64,000 nucleotides of DNA from Coprinopsis marcescibilis. Taxonomy: Eukaryota > Basidiomycota > Agaricomycetes > Agaricales > Psathyrellaceae. Shown piece by piece: positions 49,434 to 60,927 of the stretch. The stretch spans positions 265,479 to 329,478 of the forward strand of contig ML210152.1 in the NCBI GenBank assembly GCA_004369085.1, read 5' to 3'. Position 1 is the stretch's first letter. Each line of letters starts with the position of its first letter. Below the pieces are notes generated by a model, which did no database searches, was not told the DNA's origin, and worked only from the letters and a program-made list of their open reading frames with translations. A program made the position numbers and the translations under genes.

Positions 49434-50191
49434 ATGAACCCGAGCAGCTACTTCCAACAGCCTACCGGTGAGGGCCAAGCAATATACCTTCACAACCCGA
49501 GCCCAAACCGCGCTACTCGTCGGCGTAGGCGTAGGCGAGAAGAGAAGAATAAAAAGATTCCGAAAGGACTTGCGCCTTTCAAAAAGAACGTAAGTACCAG
49601 CTAGTACCACGGACTTCCAATGCTATTCATGGGTACTGAACTTTGTTTCTTTAGCTTTCTGCCGCCTGGGGGAGACGCGTCTTTCCAGACGGAATACAGA
49701 CCTCCACGGCTCGTCCCAGCTTCGGGTTGATCCAGAATAACGAATATCGGGAAGTAGCCCCGGATCACGTTGTCGTCGATCAGGCCGACCCCAGCGAGTC
49801 TTTCCCTCCAACCTCTCCGACCACGTCTGAATATGAATATGCGTCCTCTGGCAGCTACAGTGGTAGCGCGTCCCTTTCGCCGGTATCAACACTTAACGAG
49901 GATTTACCGCTTGGGTCGGGTGACTCATATTTTGACGGAGGGGACCTGATGCAGGATCCACTGGAAACTATGCCGTACACGGCGTTTCCAATCCATAATC
50001 CATTCGAGAACTACTCCCAGTATGAAAATCCGACGACACACTATGCTGGAGGGTATGCCTCCGACTCTGCGGCCGGGCAGACCTTCGCTGATATTCGACT
50101 CGACACCTTGAATCAGAATCAGTGGCAATGGCCTGGGCAAGCCGCCGAACACGACCTCCTGAACCCGCAGTGGACTCAATGGGCCCAGTGA
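49434..50191 (+). CDS. Unrecognised 230-aa protein with a basic N-terminus
   Basis: I do not recognise this family. Two exons (49434-49589 and 49655-50191) are joined by a 65-nt GT-AG intron (donor gtaagt, acceptor ttctttag) in phase 0. The N-terminus has a run of seven arginines (ATRRRRRRREEKNKKIPKG) encoded by repeated cgt-agg type codons, then AAWGRRVFPDGIQTSTARPS. The rest is acidic and low-complexity, rich in Ser, Tyr, Pro, Asn and Gln (EYEYASSGSYSGSASLSP; NQWQWPGQAAEHD), ending QWTQWAQ. A nucleic-acid-binding or transactivator-like protein is possible from composition alone. A TATA box upstream and a clean intron support it as a gene. Confidence 0.7.
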
Positions 50192-50927
50192 TTATCACTT
50201 GAATCGTTCTGTAAAACGCGACCTAACTCGCAGATACCCGCCTGATCTCCGCGCATATTTATATTCAGTCCGTACTCTCGACTCATCCAGCCTATTCCTA
50301 TTCCCTCTCACTTTATCCTATGCATTCCATGTATCATATTCTACATAGTACGACATGTAGCTTTCGTAATAGTTCTTTGACATTGACTGTATCATAGTAT
50401 GTAGGATTATCTGTTGGCTATGGATGGATTCGCCTGTTATCTAAATATATGTTGTACTTGGCTGCAATCAGATTCAATATTCAACGTTGGAGTCGCTAGA
50501 TCATGATCATCTGATTCGGAACAAATCTTTACTTCGACATACTTATATAAGTATATGCATAGTACTATAGGGCTTTGTATGGGAATAATTTAATGTGAAA
50601 GTGCGACGATTTTTTTGCTAACAGACTGCAACTTACGAATCCAACTTCTTGCGTAGCTTCAAGCAAGTTAATGTTAATGCTCAAGCGCTAAGCTTGAAGT
50701 CCGACGAGTCGCGAGTCTAAGTTGTTGCAACCTTCCGTGCCGAGTCGCGAGTTTGCCGGACCCATCACGCCCCCACGCCAAGGCCTGAAGACGATAATAA
50801 ATAACTGCAAATATGGCCCACGGTTCCCGGCGAGCGCGCTGTTCCAGGTTCCCCTACTTCAGCTTGTCCACCAGCGTAACATTTCCATATCTTTCTTCCC
50901 CAGACTCCCTGAAGTCTTATCTGTGAA
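50192..50927. other. Intergenic region, AT-rich
   Basis: 3' flank of the 230-aa gene and promoter of the NDUFA1-like gene. A repeated gagtcgcgag element occurs near 50705 and 50743. No gene seen. Confidence 0.5.
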
Positions 50928-51368
50928 ATGCCAGTACCCTGGGAGGCTTTGATACCGTTCGGTGCGAAGTGAATCACGTCCTTGCGAATGTTCCGACACT
51001 AACAAAAAGTAATGGTTTCCAGGTTTGCTGACGGCGATGTTCGGAACTGCTGGGACACTCCTGAACCTCTCAACTCGAGCCCAGAACGAAGGAAAGGTAA
51101 GCCAGATTGGATCTGAACACGTTGCGACAAGAATCACAAACACAGATACTCTAGCCACCAAGATTCAACCTCGATAAATGGGAGGAAAACATGATGCAAC
51201 GCGACACTAGATTAACAGGGACCAAACGAGGCCAGACGGTGTGTTCTTCCAACCACCATGTGTTTACACTTACGGCGTCTTACCGAAACAATGGCTGTTT
51301 TGTAGGCGAATCCAATAGCACCATCAGCGTTCTCAACGAACAGCGTTTGGGAAGGCTTCCGAGGTTGA
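50928..51368 (+). CDS. NADH:ubiquinone oxidoreductase MWFE-type subunit (NDUFA1 homologue)
   Basis: Accessory single-helix subunit of the membrane arm of respiratory complex I. Four small exons (50928-50961, 51023-51096, 51155-51238, 51306-51368) give 84 aa; all three introns are GT-AG and keep frame. The protein begins MPVPWEALIPFGLLTAMFG, a membrane helix, continues TAGTLLNLSTRAQNEGK, then has the diagnostic PPRFNLDKWEENMMQRD and RLTGTKRGQT, and ends SAFSTNSVWEGFRG. This matches fungal MWFE/NIMM-type subunits, whose Trp-x-x-x-Met-Met-x-Arg-Asp and LTG motifs are conserved. It is invisible without splicing because no exon exceeds 84 nt. It lies tail to tail with the lipoate ligase gene. Confidence 0.9.
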
Positions 51369-52009
51369 AACATGCACCATACATAGACAAGTCTTCAATC
51401 AATACCCTTCCAATCTATCACATCCACCTTGCCTGTCTTCCAAAGGCCGATTGGGGATGAGGCCTGAAGGTTCACCGTCAAACGCACGTCGTGTTGTTGC
51501 AGACCCATTCGCGTTCTCTGACCACACGGACAATTCAGACGTATTCGGAAAAGAACTCACAGCGCCTGATTATTGGCTTGTGGTCTGTGACATTCACCAA
51601 TCACAGTTTCGGTCCGAAAGCCAATATATTTTTCAACGCGCACATCAAGTCTCGAGATACGGCCGTTTCATTCCCTCTCTCACTTGTCCCACCAGTCGGC
51701 GAACCCAGGGTATAGCTCTCCTTGAACCATTCGCCCTTTCGCCTCCACATTATGAGATGACGCGACAACAAGACGGTTAACATTTGCTTAGAATGCAGCG
51801 TGAGCTCAAATTGGGTTGGCTGGTCATGTGTGTTCTGGCAAATGCCGCTCTGATTTGGCCCTCGTTCAACACTCCAAAATCTGACATTTGTAAACATTGC
51901 GATCAGGTGGTATTCTAGATGTTCGTTGGCGCTTTGACATATCAATCTTCTTGTCAAGTCCCTTCTGCTTCTCCTGCAGAACAACCCTAACTTGACCAGC
52001 GATTTGAAA
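51369..52009. other. Intergenic region between convergent genes
   Basis: 3' flanks of the NDUFA1-like and lipoate-ligase genes. No gene recognised. Confidence 0.5.
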
Positions 52010-54546
52010 TCAACAAGTCTCTTCCCGAACCCAAGTCTCCAGGTCTTTTCTGATCAAATCCGACTTCGGATGCTGACTGTCTTTCTCGATGTCGAAAAAC
52101 CCGTACCGTTGCCCGACCAGTGTTGAAGCGAAAGTCGCCACACAGCCCAGAGTGGCGCCAGGCGTTCTGTCGTCGTGTTTCACGGAGCAATCCAGGACTA
52201 TCCCATGCTTCGAACGAATCTCCAGCGTCTATAATTTTATTCAGCACACAATTAGGCTCTCCGAAGACGGACGCCGCTTAAACAGGACCTACAACGTGCC
52301 CCCAAGGGAATTGCCGTTCCAATTTGTGAGTGAATTCTGGAGTTTGACCGTAAAGCACTTCCCAAGACTATATGCGATTCTCAGAAAAGGATTCATGCTA
52401 AAGAGTCCGAAGAAGACACGACACGCACCTGGAGTTCTACCATCCCATTTCGAATATCTGGTTCATCAAGGATCTCTTTGGAATCTGACACGAAGCAGAC
52501 CTAGGATAAACGCGAAAGGAGTTAGGATCTAATTGGGACGAGGGAGTTGAAGCTTCTCCCGACCTCTGTGCGGACGCTATATTCATCACGGAACTCGTCA
52601 ATGACCGCATTGGTGAATTCTTCGTGGCCAATCCCAGGATTGTGCTGTTGCAGATTGCACACAGGCGAGCGAACCGAAGCAACACCTTTTGTGATTAGAT
52701 TGTCCTGAAGAAAACATTATTAGCCAAACGCGATCTCCGCGTGTCCGTTAAATGAATTGGATTCGGATGGAAACAAAAAAAGAAGACTGGATCAAAATAT
52801 CTCCAACTATTTGCAGAATGCAGGAAAAACTGGCATTGCAGTCTAGACGTGCTTTAATAGATGACGAGTAGTGGAAGTCGGCATTCTATCTTGTCCCAGG
52901 TCGTGAAACAATTGTTCGGCTCCACAACGCCTGCAAAGACACGGGGCAAAGGTTAATTGAACCCAAGGTCCAGGAAAGAGGAGTGACCTAGGTACTGACG
53001 GATTCCGCGGGCGCAGACGCTGTTTGAAAGGGTTCTCAACAAGAGAGACCACCTGACCGATATCCCCGATAGCAAGCGCAGTCAAAGCCCGGTGGCCTGC
53101 CCGGTCAGAAGGGCCCCCCTCGAAAGTCGTCCGCGTACAGCGAGAAAATCTGTCGGGCCTTTAGTTCCACCGCAAAAGGGTAAAACAGGTTGACATAAAC
53201 GCTTTAGCCGAGCGATTTGCTCCACCCAAATAACCATTATTTAGAAGGAGAGGTGGCAAGCGCCCGATTGTAGGCGATGACGAGACAGTGATAGCATCGT
53301 CGGAAGGGGATTCAGGGAGTTAGAATGCTCATAATGGATGGTCATATGGAGACTGCAATCAGTTCCAGACAATCATTCATTTCTCACAGTCGCTCCAGCG
53401 TCGATTGACCTTCGGAAAAGAAACGAAGATTGAAGGTGGATGGCGCTAGCTATCCTGCCTTGAACAGGCCCCAGATAATCCGGTGGATTGATCTCTGCGA
53501 GATACAAAATTACATCGGAGATTGACTGACCTTGTTGACCCGCAAAACGTTTCCCAGGGTGTCCAAACGTGTTGAGATGAGCATTGTCCCGTGGTGGTAC
53601 GCCCTGTTGTTCACAATCTTGTAGGCAGAACCTGAAACGTATTGGATGAAAGATAGATTAACTTGTCTGAATCCATACGAAGAAAGAGGAATAACGAAAC
53701 GTCAGGTAGTGAACCACTTCGGCGCGAGTAATATCCGAGTTATCGTTGAGGAAGGCGAAGGGACTTATCTTGTTGGTTCCGATGCAAATGTCGTTCCGAT
53801 CGTTTACACCGGCATCTAGTCCGAGGCGCTGTAGAGCGCGCACAATAACTTGTGCAGTGACGTGGCGATCGAAGGTAGTACGCGCAAGATGTATAGAGTA
53901 ATTTGTGTTACCCAGATCCTGAATAGGGGGAAACGCTGGTACGCAAGCTCCGCGAAATGAAAAAGGAAACGATACTCACATGAAAAACTGTACCGCCTCC
54001 ACTTTTCCTTCGAATAAATGGGATCTTTAGTCTGTTGAGCTCTGCCAGATTGATCTCTTTGTATGGGGTTTGGTTGCGACCGATAACAACGCAAGGGGTA
54101 TCTCGATAGATGAGCAGCAACGGTTTGGTTTTGTCGTGACGTCGAAAAAGCCTGAGTTCAATAGGAAACAGGCAGGACGTAAGCAGCATGCTATTAATTT
54201 GTTGCAATAACAGTGATACTCACATATCTTCTAATGAAAGGTTGAAGAAGGGGTCCGTGGAGGTCGACACGAAGATGGAATGCTTTGCCCAGTCGTTCAA
54301 GATCGAGACCCCTCCAAAATCAGAAGCAGAGGTTTGACTTGAAGCATGCCTCAGCTGTAGTGAGCCATTCACTGGGGTCGAACAGCCTTCCCGAGGTCGA
54401 GAAACGGGGGTTACACGTGGCTGGACAACAGAAGCCAAAGTCCTAAACTTCAACCGGGGGTGGCCGCTCCAGGAACAGCTGTGACGTATCCAGTTTAGCC
54501 AGCCCGCCGGGACGTGTCGTGAACTATGCAGGACAGTATGTGCCAT
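52010..54546 (-). CDS. Mitochondrial lipoate-protein ligase / lipoyltransferase (LplA/Aim22 type)
   Basis: Attaches lipoate to E2 and H proteins in mitochondria. Eight exons: 54546-54224, 54151-53980, 53918-53765, 53631-53531, 52704-52564, 52500-52429, 52367-52293 and 52228-52010, about 418 aa. The start at 54546 gives a basic Ser/Arg-rich presequence (MAHTVLHSSRHVPAGW). Catalytic-domain motifs: LLLIYRDTPCVVIGRNQTPY, FIRRKSGGGTVFHDLGNTNY, NDICIGTNKIS/SAYKIVNNR, YHHGTMLISTRLD and ITKGVASVRSPVCNLQQHNP. The C-terminal part has SWEVLYGQTPEFTHKLERQ and TLEIRSKHGIVLDC. Two donors are weak (exon 3 at 53764; exon 5, where gtcggg is preferred to a nearer gtccca). The intron between exons 4 and 5 is 826 nt, over ten times the local norm. 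Confidence 0.91.
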
Positions 54547-55112
54547 TCCGAGACCAGATATCGCAAGAAATGTGGCCAGGGAGGTGCCGCAGATGATAGA
54601 AGGAAGACAAGACGCGATCAACAGCGGCTCGGCATTCCGAACATAGACGCTCAGATCATGTTTGGCTTAACTTTATAGTATAGTGTTTTTGGAGTGCTGG
54701 GCTTGGGAAACGGAACATAATTTACAGCTCGGCGTAATTGAACTATCCAACATATATGTGGAAGGTCCGGGAGATAGTAAAACGTGGCGAACGTGGTGAA
54801 GTACTGAGACTTCGAAAAGATATGAAATTGGGAGTACTCAAAGACAATTTGGTGATACAATCACAGAACAGTGGGCAGTACTGATAAAGCCCCGGCCTTG
54901 CAGGACCTGGTTGATCAAGTGACAATAAGGTTAAGAATCTAGGATGTGGGGTCAACGTAGAAGAAAGGCGTATAAGCCTAAAGGGCAGTGTGGTCCCAGG
55001 CCAAAGGTTTCTGCTACGTCTGCCAAGGAAATTGGATTGTCCGGCGAAAAAGGAACGTAGGGTAGTCTACATGGCGGGTGTGCGACGTGGGTCTAGGCGA
55101 TAATATAGTACG
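54547..55112. other. Intergenic spacer
   Basis: Promoter side of the lipoate-ligase gene and 3' flank of the NDUFA8-like gene. No gene seen. Confidence 0.5.
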
Positions 55113-55901
55113 TCACTTCTGCATGGCTTTGTAGATCGGATTGCTCAATTCGTGCACTTGCTGGCCCTGAGATCCTCCACCAGGGATGGTTTTGGTCAAG
55201 CCCTACAAATTAAAGACGCAAGGGAGTGGAGAAAAGCAGAGGTCACAAGGCGGTCAGCGTGAATCAGTGGATCCCGAAGTGATCTGGACGCACGAGTTTC
55301 TCGAACATACAAGCGTTTAGTTTTCGCTCCGGCTTCCGACACAGATAATATTCCTAAATAGACGTGACCGCAGTGGATGAGCATCAAGGTCTATCACCAC
55401 CGTGGTGTGACGGGGTTGGGTGGGAGTCCGATACACACCTGGTTGTTCCGTTCCAGACACTCGTAGTGCGCCGCAAACTGCTCCATGCAGTTCTGCTGCA
55501 TCTTTGTCAGGCTGCATATGAATGAAAACGCCGTTAATTCTCTATACACTGAACAATGAGCCAACAACTCACAGGTCCTGTGCACACCGTGTCACTCGTC
55601 TCCCCTCCTTCAAACAGTGCGCCGGATCTCGGTTTTCATTTTTGCAGAGCATGAAGTCCTCTGAGTAAGTCGCAAAGATAAGATCACAAATTGGCCCAAA
55701 TACCTTCAATTAGCGTCTAAAGAGGATGAACCAGACCAACGTACCATTGTAGGGCTTGCAATAGGCACCAATGAAAAATGCCGCACTCTTCAAGGGAGCG
55801 CTGGTTGCGCCAACCTCCTCGACCTTTGGAATGTCCGCTGGCAGCGGTGTGAGGTCGACTACGGACTTGGTTGATAGCGACCCAGCTTGGAACCTGCTCA
55901 T
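55113..55901 (-). CDS. NADH:ubiquinone oxidoreductase NDUFA8-type subunit (CHCH, complex I)
   Basis: Intermembrane-space accessory subunit of complex I (PGIV/19-21 kDa). Five exons (55901-55745, 55660-55573, 55511-55439, 55353-55294, 55202-55113) give 155 aa. Three Cys-x9-Cys motifs are visible: CKNENRDPAHC, CMEQFAAHYEC and CRKPERKLNAC, with a further Cys in VTRCAQDL; these form the twin helix-hairpin disulfides imported through Mia40. FIGAYCKPYNEDFMLC and KLGLTKTIPGGG are also characteristic. The protein starts MSRFQAGSLSTKSVVD and ends KAMQK, with no cleavable presequence, as expected for a CHCH protein. All introns (61-85 nt) keep frame. Confidence 0.94.
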
Positions 55902-56079
55902 CGTTGGCCGTGGCGACGTAAATGTTGGACCGTGACGATCCGGCGCGCTTTGATAGGTCTATTCGGAGTCTTAATATATGATCTCAGCATGGCATTCTCC
56001 GGGACAATTGATACATACTAAGACGCGCCCCTGCAGACACTTTCATTTGTGTTCAGCGAGTGCTTTCACTGCATTCACA

Positions 56080-56683
56080 ATGGTAAGTTTTTTGAGTGTA
56101 TCATCGTAACGAATATTTATTAAGCCTCAAATAGCCTCCCAGACCACAGCCCAAAATCCACCAAATTCAACTTAAAACCCATAAATTGACAGTTGCGTTG
56201 TCTGGGGTTACCCCAAACACGACGATTTCGCAATTAAAGAAAGAGGCGCTAGAAGCACTCAAATCAGATATATCCGAAGATCTGATAATGTCAATATCTC
56301 CCTCTCTCTCATCTCCTTTGACTTTGAAATCGCACAATGACTTTGAACTGTGTCGCCAAGACCTGGAACGAGGACGTCCTACCGGAACGTACACTGTTCT
56401 CGATCCTGGACGACAAATCAGAGAACACGGACTAGGAGCCTGGGAAACGCTTTACATCCAGTTCTTTAATCCAGAAACGCGTACGTCTCCTGGTTATGTG
56501 TATATTCGGAAACCCCTGACCCTCTGTTCGTCAGGTGCCCCACTCCCCGTGACAGTAACACTTCCAGCCATCGACGATGATGAAGAACAATCGACAGAAG
56601 CCCCTTCGAGGGATGCATCCATCGTCGACGATAAAGGAAAAGGAAAGCGAAGGGCTGAATTCAGCGATGACGAACTTCAATGA
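56080..56683 (+). CDS. Ubiquitin-like-fold hypothetical protein (183 aa)
   Basis: The first coding exon is only the ATG (56080-56082), followed by a 52-nt intron (donor gtaagt, acceptor caaatag at 56134) and one long exon to 56683. The protein starts MPPRPQPKIHQIQLKTHKLT and continues with VALSGVTPNTTISQLKKEAL, which has the strand-turn-helix look of a ubiquitin-like fold; then LCRQDLERGRPTGTYTVLD and LGAWETLYIQFFNPET. The C-terminus is acidic then basic (KGKGKRRAEFSDDELQ). I do not recognise an exact family. Without the splice, translation would have to start inside the fold, so the one-codon exon is the best start. Confidence 0.72.
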
Positions 56684-57192
56684 AGGACACAAGCGCAAGA
56701 TCGATACCCCAATCTCTGCCATCATCAGCATCGAATCGGAATGCTACCGTGTCTCTGAGCCAATTAATTCATCGCGGAGATTGCTTGATATACCTGGACA
56801 TTATGAACGAGGGAACCTGCAGTAATTTCGGCTTCGCGACGCACGGACCCGCGCCTTTGCACATCTTGGACTTCTTCCCCCTAGAATGAGATGTTCCTCC
56901 TTGGCCTGACACAGTCAATTGGACTGATACAGAAATATAAGTAAATTCCAGTGAAGTGTACATTAGGGATTCAATAAACTCGAACCTATGGCTTTTATGA
57001 TGTACCTGACCCTTGAGACAGACCATTCTGCGCTCGACATCATGCCAGGTTGCCCGGCGATAACTCCTCGCGTTGAACAGAGAGACATCCTCCCATGAAT
57101 GCTGGTCGGGTGTCCATTCTACCAATCAATGGACGATTTCAGAGGGCTAGGCTGACGTTCAATGCTGCATCAGCCAAGTACCATTGCACCAT
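56684..57192. other. Intergenic region between convergent genes
   Basis: 3' flanks of the ubiquitin-like and NDUFAF3-like genes. No gene recognised. Confidence 0.5.
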
Positions 57193-57905
57193 CTATTGGC
57201 CTGGGTTCCCTGGCAAAGCAGCCTTCTTCCAAGTCTGAGGAGACAAAGGCAGTAAAGCAGCCGCTACGCGTCTGCCCTCTTCCGACAGAAGGTTATACGT
57301 GGAGCAAGCGTTTCTCTACAAATCAGCACTTGTAAGCATTGCTGTCGTCCTTGAGACAGCGGTGAAAACACGTACCGTGTCCAGAATGTCTAGTTGTATT
57401 CCCCTCTGGTTGAGGTACGCCCTTAGAAACGCTGGTGGCTGCATAATGCGTTTCCCTGTCCCAAAAAGCAGAATCTCTAAACAGACCCACAGATGGCAAG
57501 CTGTCAGCGTTGCTGTACGGAAGAAGTCGCCACCATAGGCTGACCTGGAGCAGGAATAACAGTGTCGAACAGCTCAAAGTGGGCCTCAGTCCACCCCTTC
57601 CAAGGGTTCTTTCCCGGTTCCCCTACGGCAGGGACATCCCATAAGAACACCCTTCCATCCAGGAACACAGAAGGGCCGGGCAACTTCAGCCCGTCTGCGA
57701 GCTGAATCCCTTCAGGGGAGATAGAGGAGACTTGCACGGGTGGTGGGTTCTCGCTATCTGCTAGAATATTCGTGAACGACCTGTCCAGACGTCGCGGAGT
57801 CGTATGAAGCCGCCTTTGGGGTATTGAGGTCACCGTTGGAAGTTGACACAGCCCTGTAGCTCGGCATTGTTGAATAATCCAACTTCCAGCCACTCGACAA
57901 AGCAT
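57193..57905 (-). CDS. Complex I assembly factor, NDUFAF3-like (Mth938/DUF498 domain)
   Basis: Mitochondrial assembly factor for the membrane-associated Q module of complex I. Three exons (57905-57545, 57476-57376, 57315-57193) give 194 aa. The start at 57905 yields a basic presequence (MLCRVAGSWIIQQCRATG, with RRLHTTPRRLDRSF downstream). The Mth938 domain is clear: SPEGIQLADGLKLPGPSVFL, GRVFLWDVPA, WTEAHFELFDTVIPAPEILL, FGTGKRIMQPPAFLRAYLNQ, GIQLDILDTRNACSTYNLLS and EEGRRVAAALLP. Both introns interrupt the domain and keep frame. Gene order (NDUFA1-like, lipoate ligase, NDUFA8-like, this gene within 7 kb) puts three complex I functions together. Confidence 0.92.
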
Positions 57906-58125
57906 CTTGAGCTGTGTTATACCAGAAAGTGAGGTACAGTCCAGGTACTGCAACAGCGGTCGTGATGTTTACAAGAAAGTTGCGGATGATGCTAACTCAC
58001 GCCGCGGCCATCACCGAGCAACGTCATATTCGAGTCCGCAGTTCGACCAAAGTTTTACTGAAAAGGTTTGTTGTGAAACAGCAAAAGAGCGTTGAATTAC
58101 AAATTTGGCTAGCATAGTTTTACCA

Positions 58126-59958
58126 CTAGTACCGAGTGGGCCCTGGAACAAGATATTCAACATCGACCACTTGGTCTGGCCTTCTTATTTTCGGTTGAAC
58201 TGGCGTGAAGGGTATGGGCATTGGTCCATCAGCGTTGACTGTTGTGATTACGACCCCATGAGTGCTTAAATCCTTGGTAGGAGTATCGACGCTTTTGGAA
58301 GAAGTAGCAGCCTCGGGGCCAGCGTCGTTCAAGACCGTGAACTCCAGGTCTTCTGAAGGAACGAGCGACGCAGAAACCACATACTGAGAAAGTGGAAAGG
58401 GTGTAAGAAGGGGCAGGCAAAACGAGGGAATGAGATTCACCTCTACAAGCAAAAACGAAGCTTTCGTAGACGGAAACAGTTCCTTGTCCAGATGGATTTC
58501 GCCTTCCAGCTTGTTCTCCGGACCCTTTGTAGTCCAAGCATCATATGGTGGGTCCCACCAGACGGCCTCTCCAACAATGTCGACTTGACCCACAGTATAC
58601 GAATTTGAATGTCCGGACTTTTGCAATTTGAAAACAGCGCCCGACATGGCCTGCTGTGGATTCTGGAAGTAGGTGAGGGATTGCTTCAGCTCAAGCTTCA
58701 AACAGCGTTGAGCCTGTGATTTGAATGCTTGGATTAGCTCGGCATCTTCTTTACCATTACCGTACATTAGATAGCAAGGGATAACCGATCCCCTGGCATA
58801 CTCAGTCTGAGGGTGGTAGTGTTGATACGGCGCAGGTTGAGCATAATGAGGAAGGTCTGCATACCGGGTTGCCTATGTAGATCTGGACATTGTCGGACAA
58901 TTAGCTGTTATGCAGCAAAAGCGGGAAGGCAGATTCTTACGGAGCAAATAACTTTATCCTGAGGCCCAGCTGAACTGGCTCCTGTTTTGCTCGAACTTGA
59001 TCCCACAGATTTCCTTCGTCTGGTGACAGCGATTTCCAGATCAGGTAATTTCGTCCAACCATCGGGATCCGCGAGCGGACCAGGGATGAAAGCACCGTTC
59101 TTGTACGCATTTTTTCTTCCCTCTAGCAGTGGGGCAGACCGATTGAGAGGGATGTAGAGGATGCTTGTTTGCAACCTAAAATGCAAGTCCCAGGATCAAC
59201 CACAATGATTCAGAATTAGAAGGGAATAACGCACTTGAACTTCCGCTTGAAAATCCCAGACACTATTCGCAGCACAACCTCATACACCACGCTCGCACTG
59301 ACGTTCTTCTGCATCAATGTTTGAGGGACGGGACACGCAGTGGACCCCTTGTTAGCTGGTGATGCACCAGCGGTGGGCGGGATGTACTCCGTAGGAAACG
59401 GGAAGGAGAATGGCCACTCATATTTTCCAACCAATTTCCCATTTTCCTTGTGGACGGGTGGAGAGTTGGTGCTCTTATCCCATATGGGTATGGATTCTTC
59501 GAGGAATCGATAAGAGCCTTCAACTAACGAACTTGTAATCATCGTCCCTCTTAACTGAGAAATCGCATTAAGCGTCAGACTCATAGCACAATAGAATGTC
59601 AAGGTTCGCTCACCAGAAGCCTAATCGAAGAAATTGCAGAAGCATTCTTAAGGTTCAAATTGACAGTACCAGAGACGTCGTCTCCACCGATATACCGAGG
59701 TCGATGAGCATTCCTGGGAGCTGTGCTTGAAAGATGAAGGGTAGCCCACGGCGTAGCGTTCGCTCCTTCGGAGAGATGGTATTCGTGCGTGCGCAATGGG
59801 GGGCTTGGGCCTTCAGAAGTGAGGATAGAGGCAATATCATATTCGACAGTGCTGGGATACAAAGGGGGGTTCGCTACCGAAAGCGACGAATAGTTTGGTG
59901 GAGCGAGAAGTGTTGAACCTGAGTATGGGCCGTTGGGCTGGGGACCAGTGGAAGTCAT
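58126..59958 (-). CDS. Arrestin-like protein
   Basis: Six exons (59958-59614, 59554-59235, 59175-58941, 58882-58865, 58800-58441, 58383-58126) give about 511 aa; exon 4 is an 18-nt microexon. The N-terminal half has the arrestin-like beta-sandwich pattern: EYHLSEGANATPWATLHLSS, RPRYIGGDDVSGTVNLNL, SSIRLLLRGTMITSSLVEGS and the charged FLEESIPIWD, then YEWPFSFPFPTEYIPPT and VVYEVVLRIVSGIFKRKFK. The second half (YARGSVIPCYLMYGNG; KLQKSGHSNSYTVGQVDIVG) is arrestin-C-like. A Ser-rich loop (RRRKSVGSSSSKTGASS) separates them. The protein ends in a Pro-rich segment (MPIPFTPVQPKIRRPDQ). Fungal arrestin-like proteins adapt ubiquitin ligases to transporters; no clear PPxY is visible, so the partner is unknown. 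Confidence 0.83.
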
Positions 59959-60927
59959 TATGATGTTTTGTTGCTGGGTTTGATGGGTGTGCGTGCAGGG
60001 CAGCCCTACTTATTGAACCTCCAGTTCCGGTTTCAGCTTGGAATTCGAATTCAATGTGCCGACAGGATGCGGCATAGGAAGTCGCAACGAAGAGGGAGCG
60101 AGATGAACCACGGATCTACGGAAGAAATAATCGGCGCTGATATGCTGGAGGACAATAATCAATGGGAATTGCACCGTATGGAGAAAGTCCAAAAATGGAG
60201 GGAATCCGGTCGAGCAAGTCGAAAGAAGTTTCATCTCTGCCTTGTTCGCATTTATCGATCACTAGATACAACGAAACTTGTTACATACCGACCTTATGGA
60301 ACACAGCTGATTCTACGAGCCCCGGTTTTGCTCGCCAAGTGACCTGAGAAGACAATAAGACGATCAACGAATTGATTCTCGGGGAACTGATAAAATGCCC
60401 ACGTGGACATACCGTACTAGACGAAGGCATTCCATCCATTCGAAGGGCATTGCTGCAGAAAACAAAAGGCTTTCATTTCACAAATTGGGAGCGAACAGAG
60501 CTTTTGATCCCGACCCACTTGGCACTTGTTTTGGACCAGTCAAAAGAAGAGAGGAAGTGCAGGCAGGTGCAAGTGAAGAGACTATCTATATTCTATTTCA
60601 GCCAAGGAACGATTAACCATTTGCAGCGTCAAGGATTTTGTGGGGTTGCATGGCTTTAGAAATCAGAGTCGGAGTTTGTCAAGGGATTTCGTCGTTTGCG
60701 TTACGTGTATGGAATACAGGGATGCGTGAGTACGATCGGGAGGCTACATAGCTATGGAGGAATGAGAACACAGAGTCAGCACTCAAGTAAGATAAAGTTT
60801 TGGAAGAAAATGAATATCAGACAAAAAATAATGATTCCGGATAGACTGTAACCTCATACTCAGAAGAGTCGGTTGAGGGAGTCTGTCTTATCATCCGAGT
60901 GAAAAAGAAAGGGTACGAAAGCTCACA
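59959..60927. other. Intergenic region between two minus-strand genes
   Basis: Promoter side of the arrestin-like gene and 3' flank of RPS12. Short overlapping frames only; no gene recognised. Confidence 0.45.

Noticed and set aside
54547..54621. Non-ATG upstream extension of the lipoate-ligase reading frame
   Set aside because: It has no ATG, and the in-frame ATG at 54546 already gives a full mitochondrial presequence.
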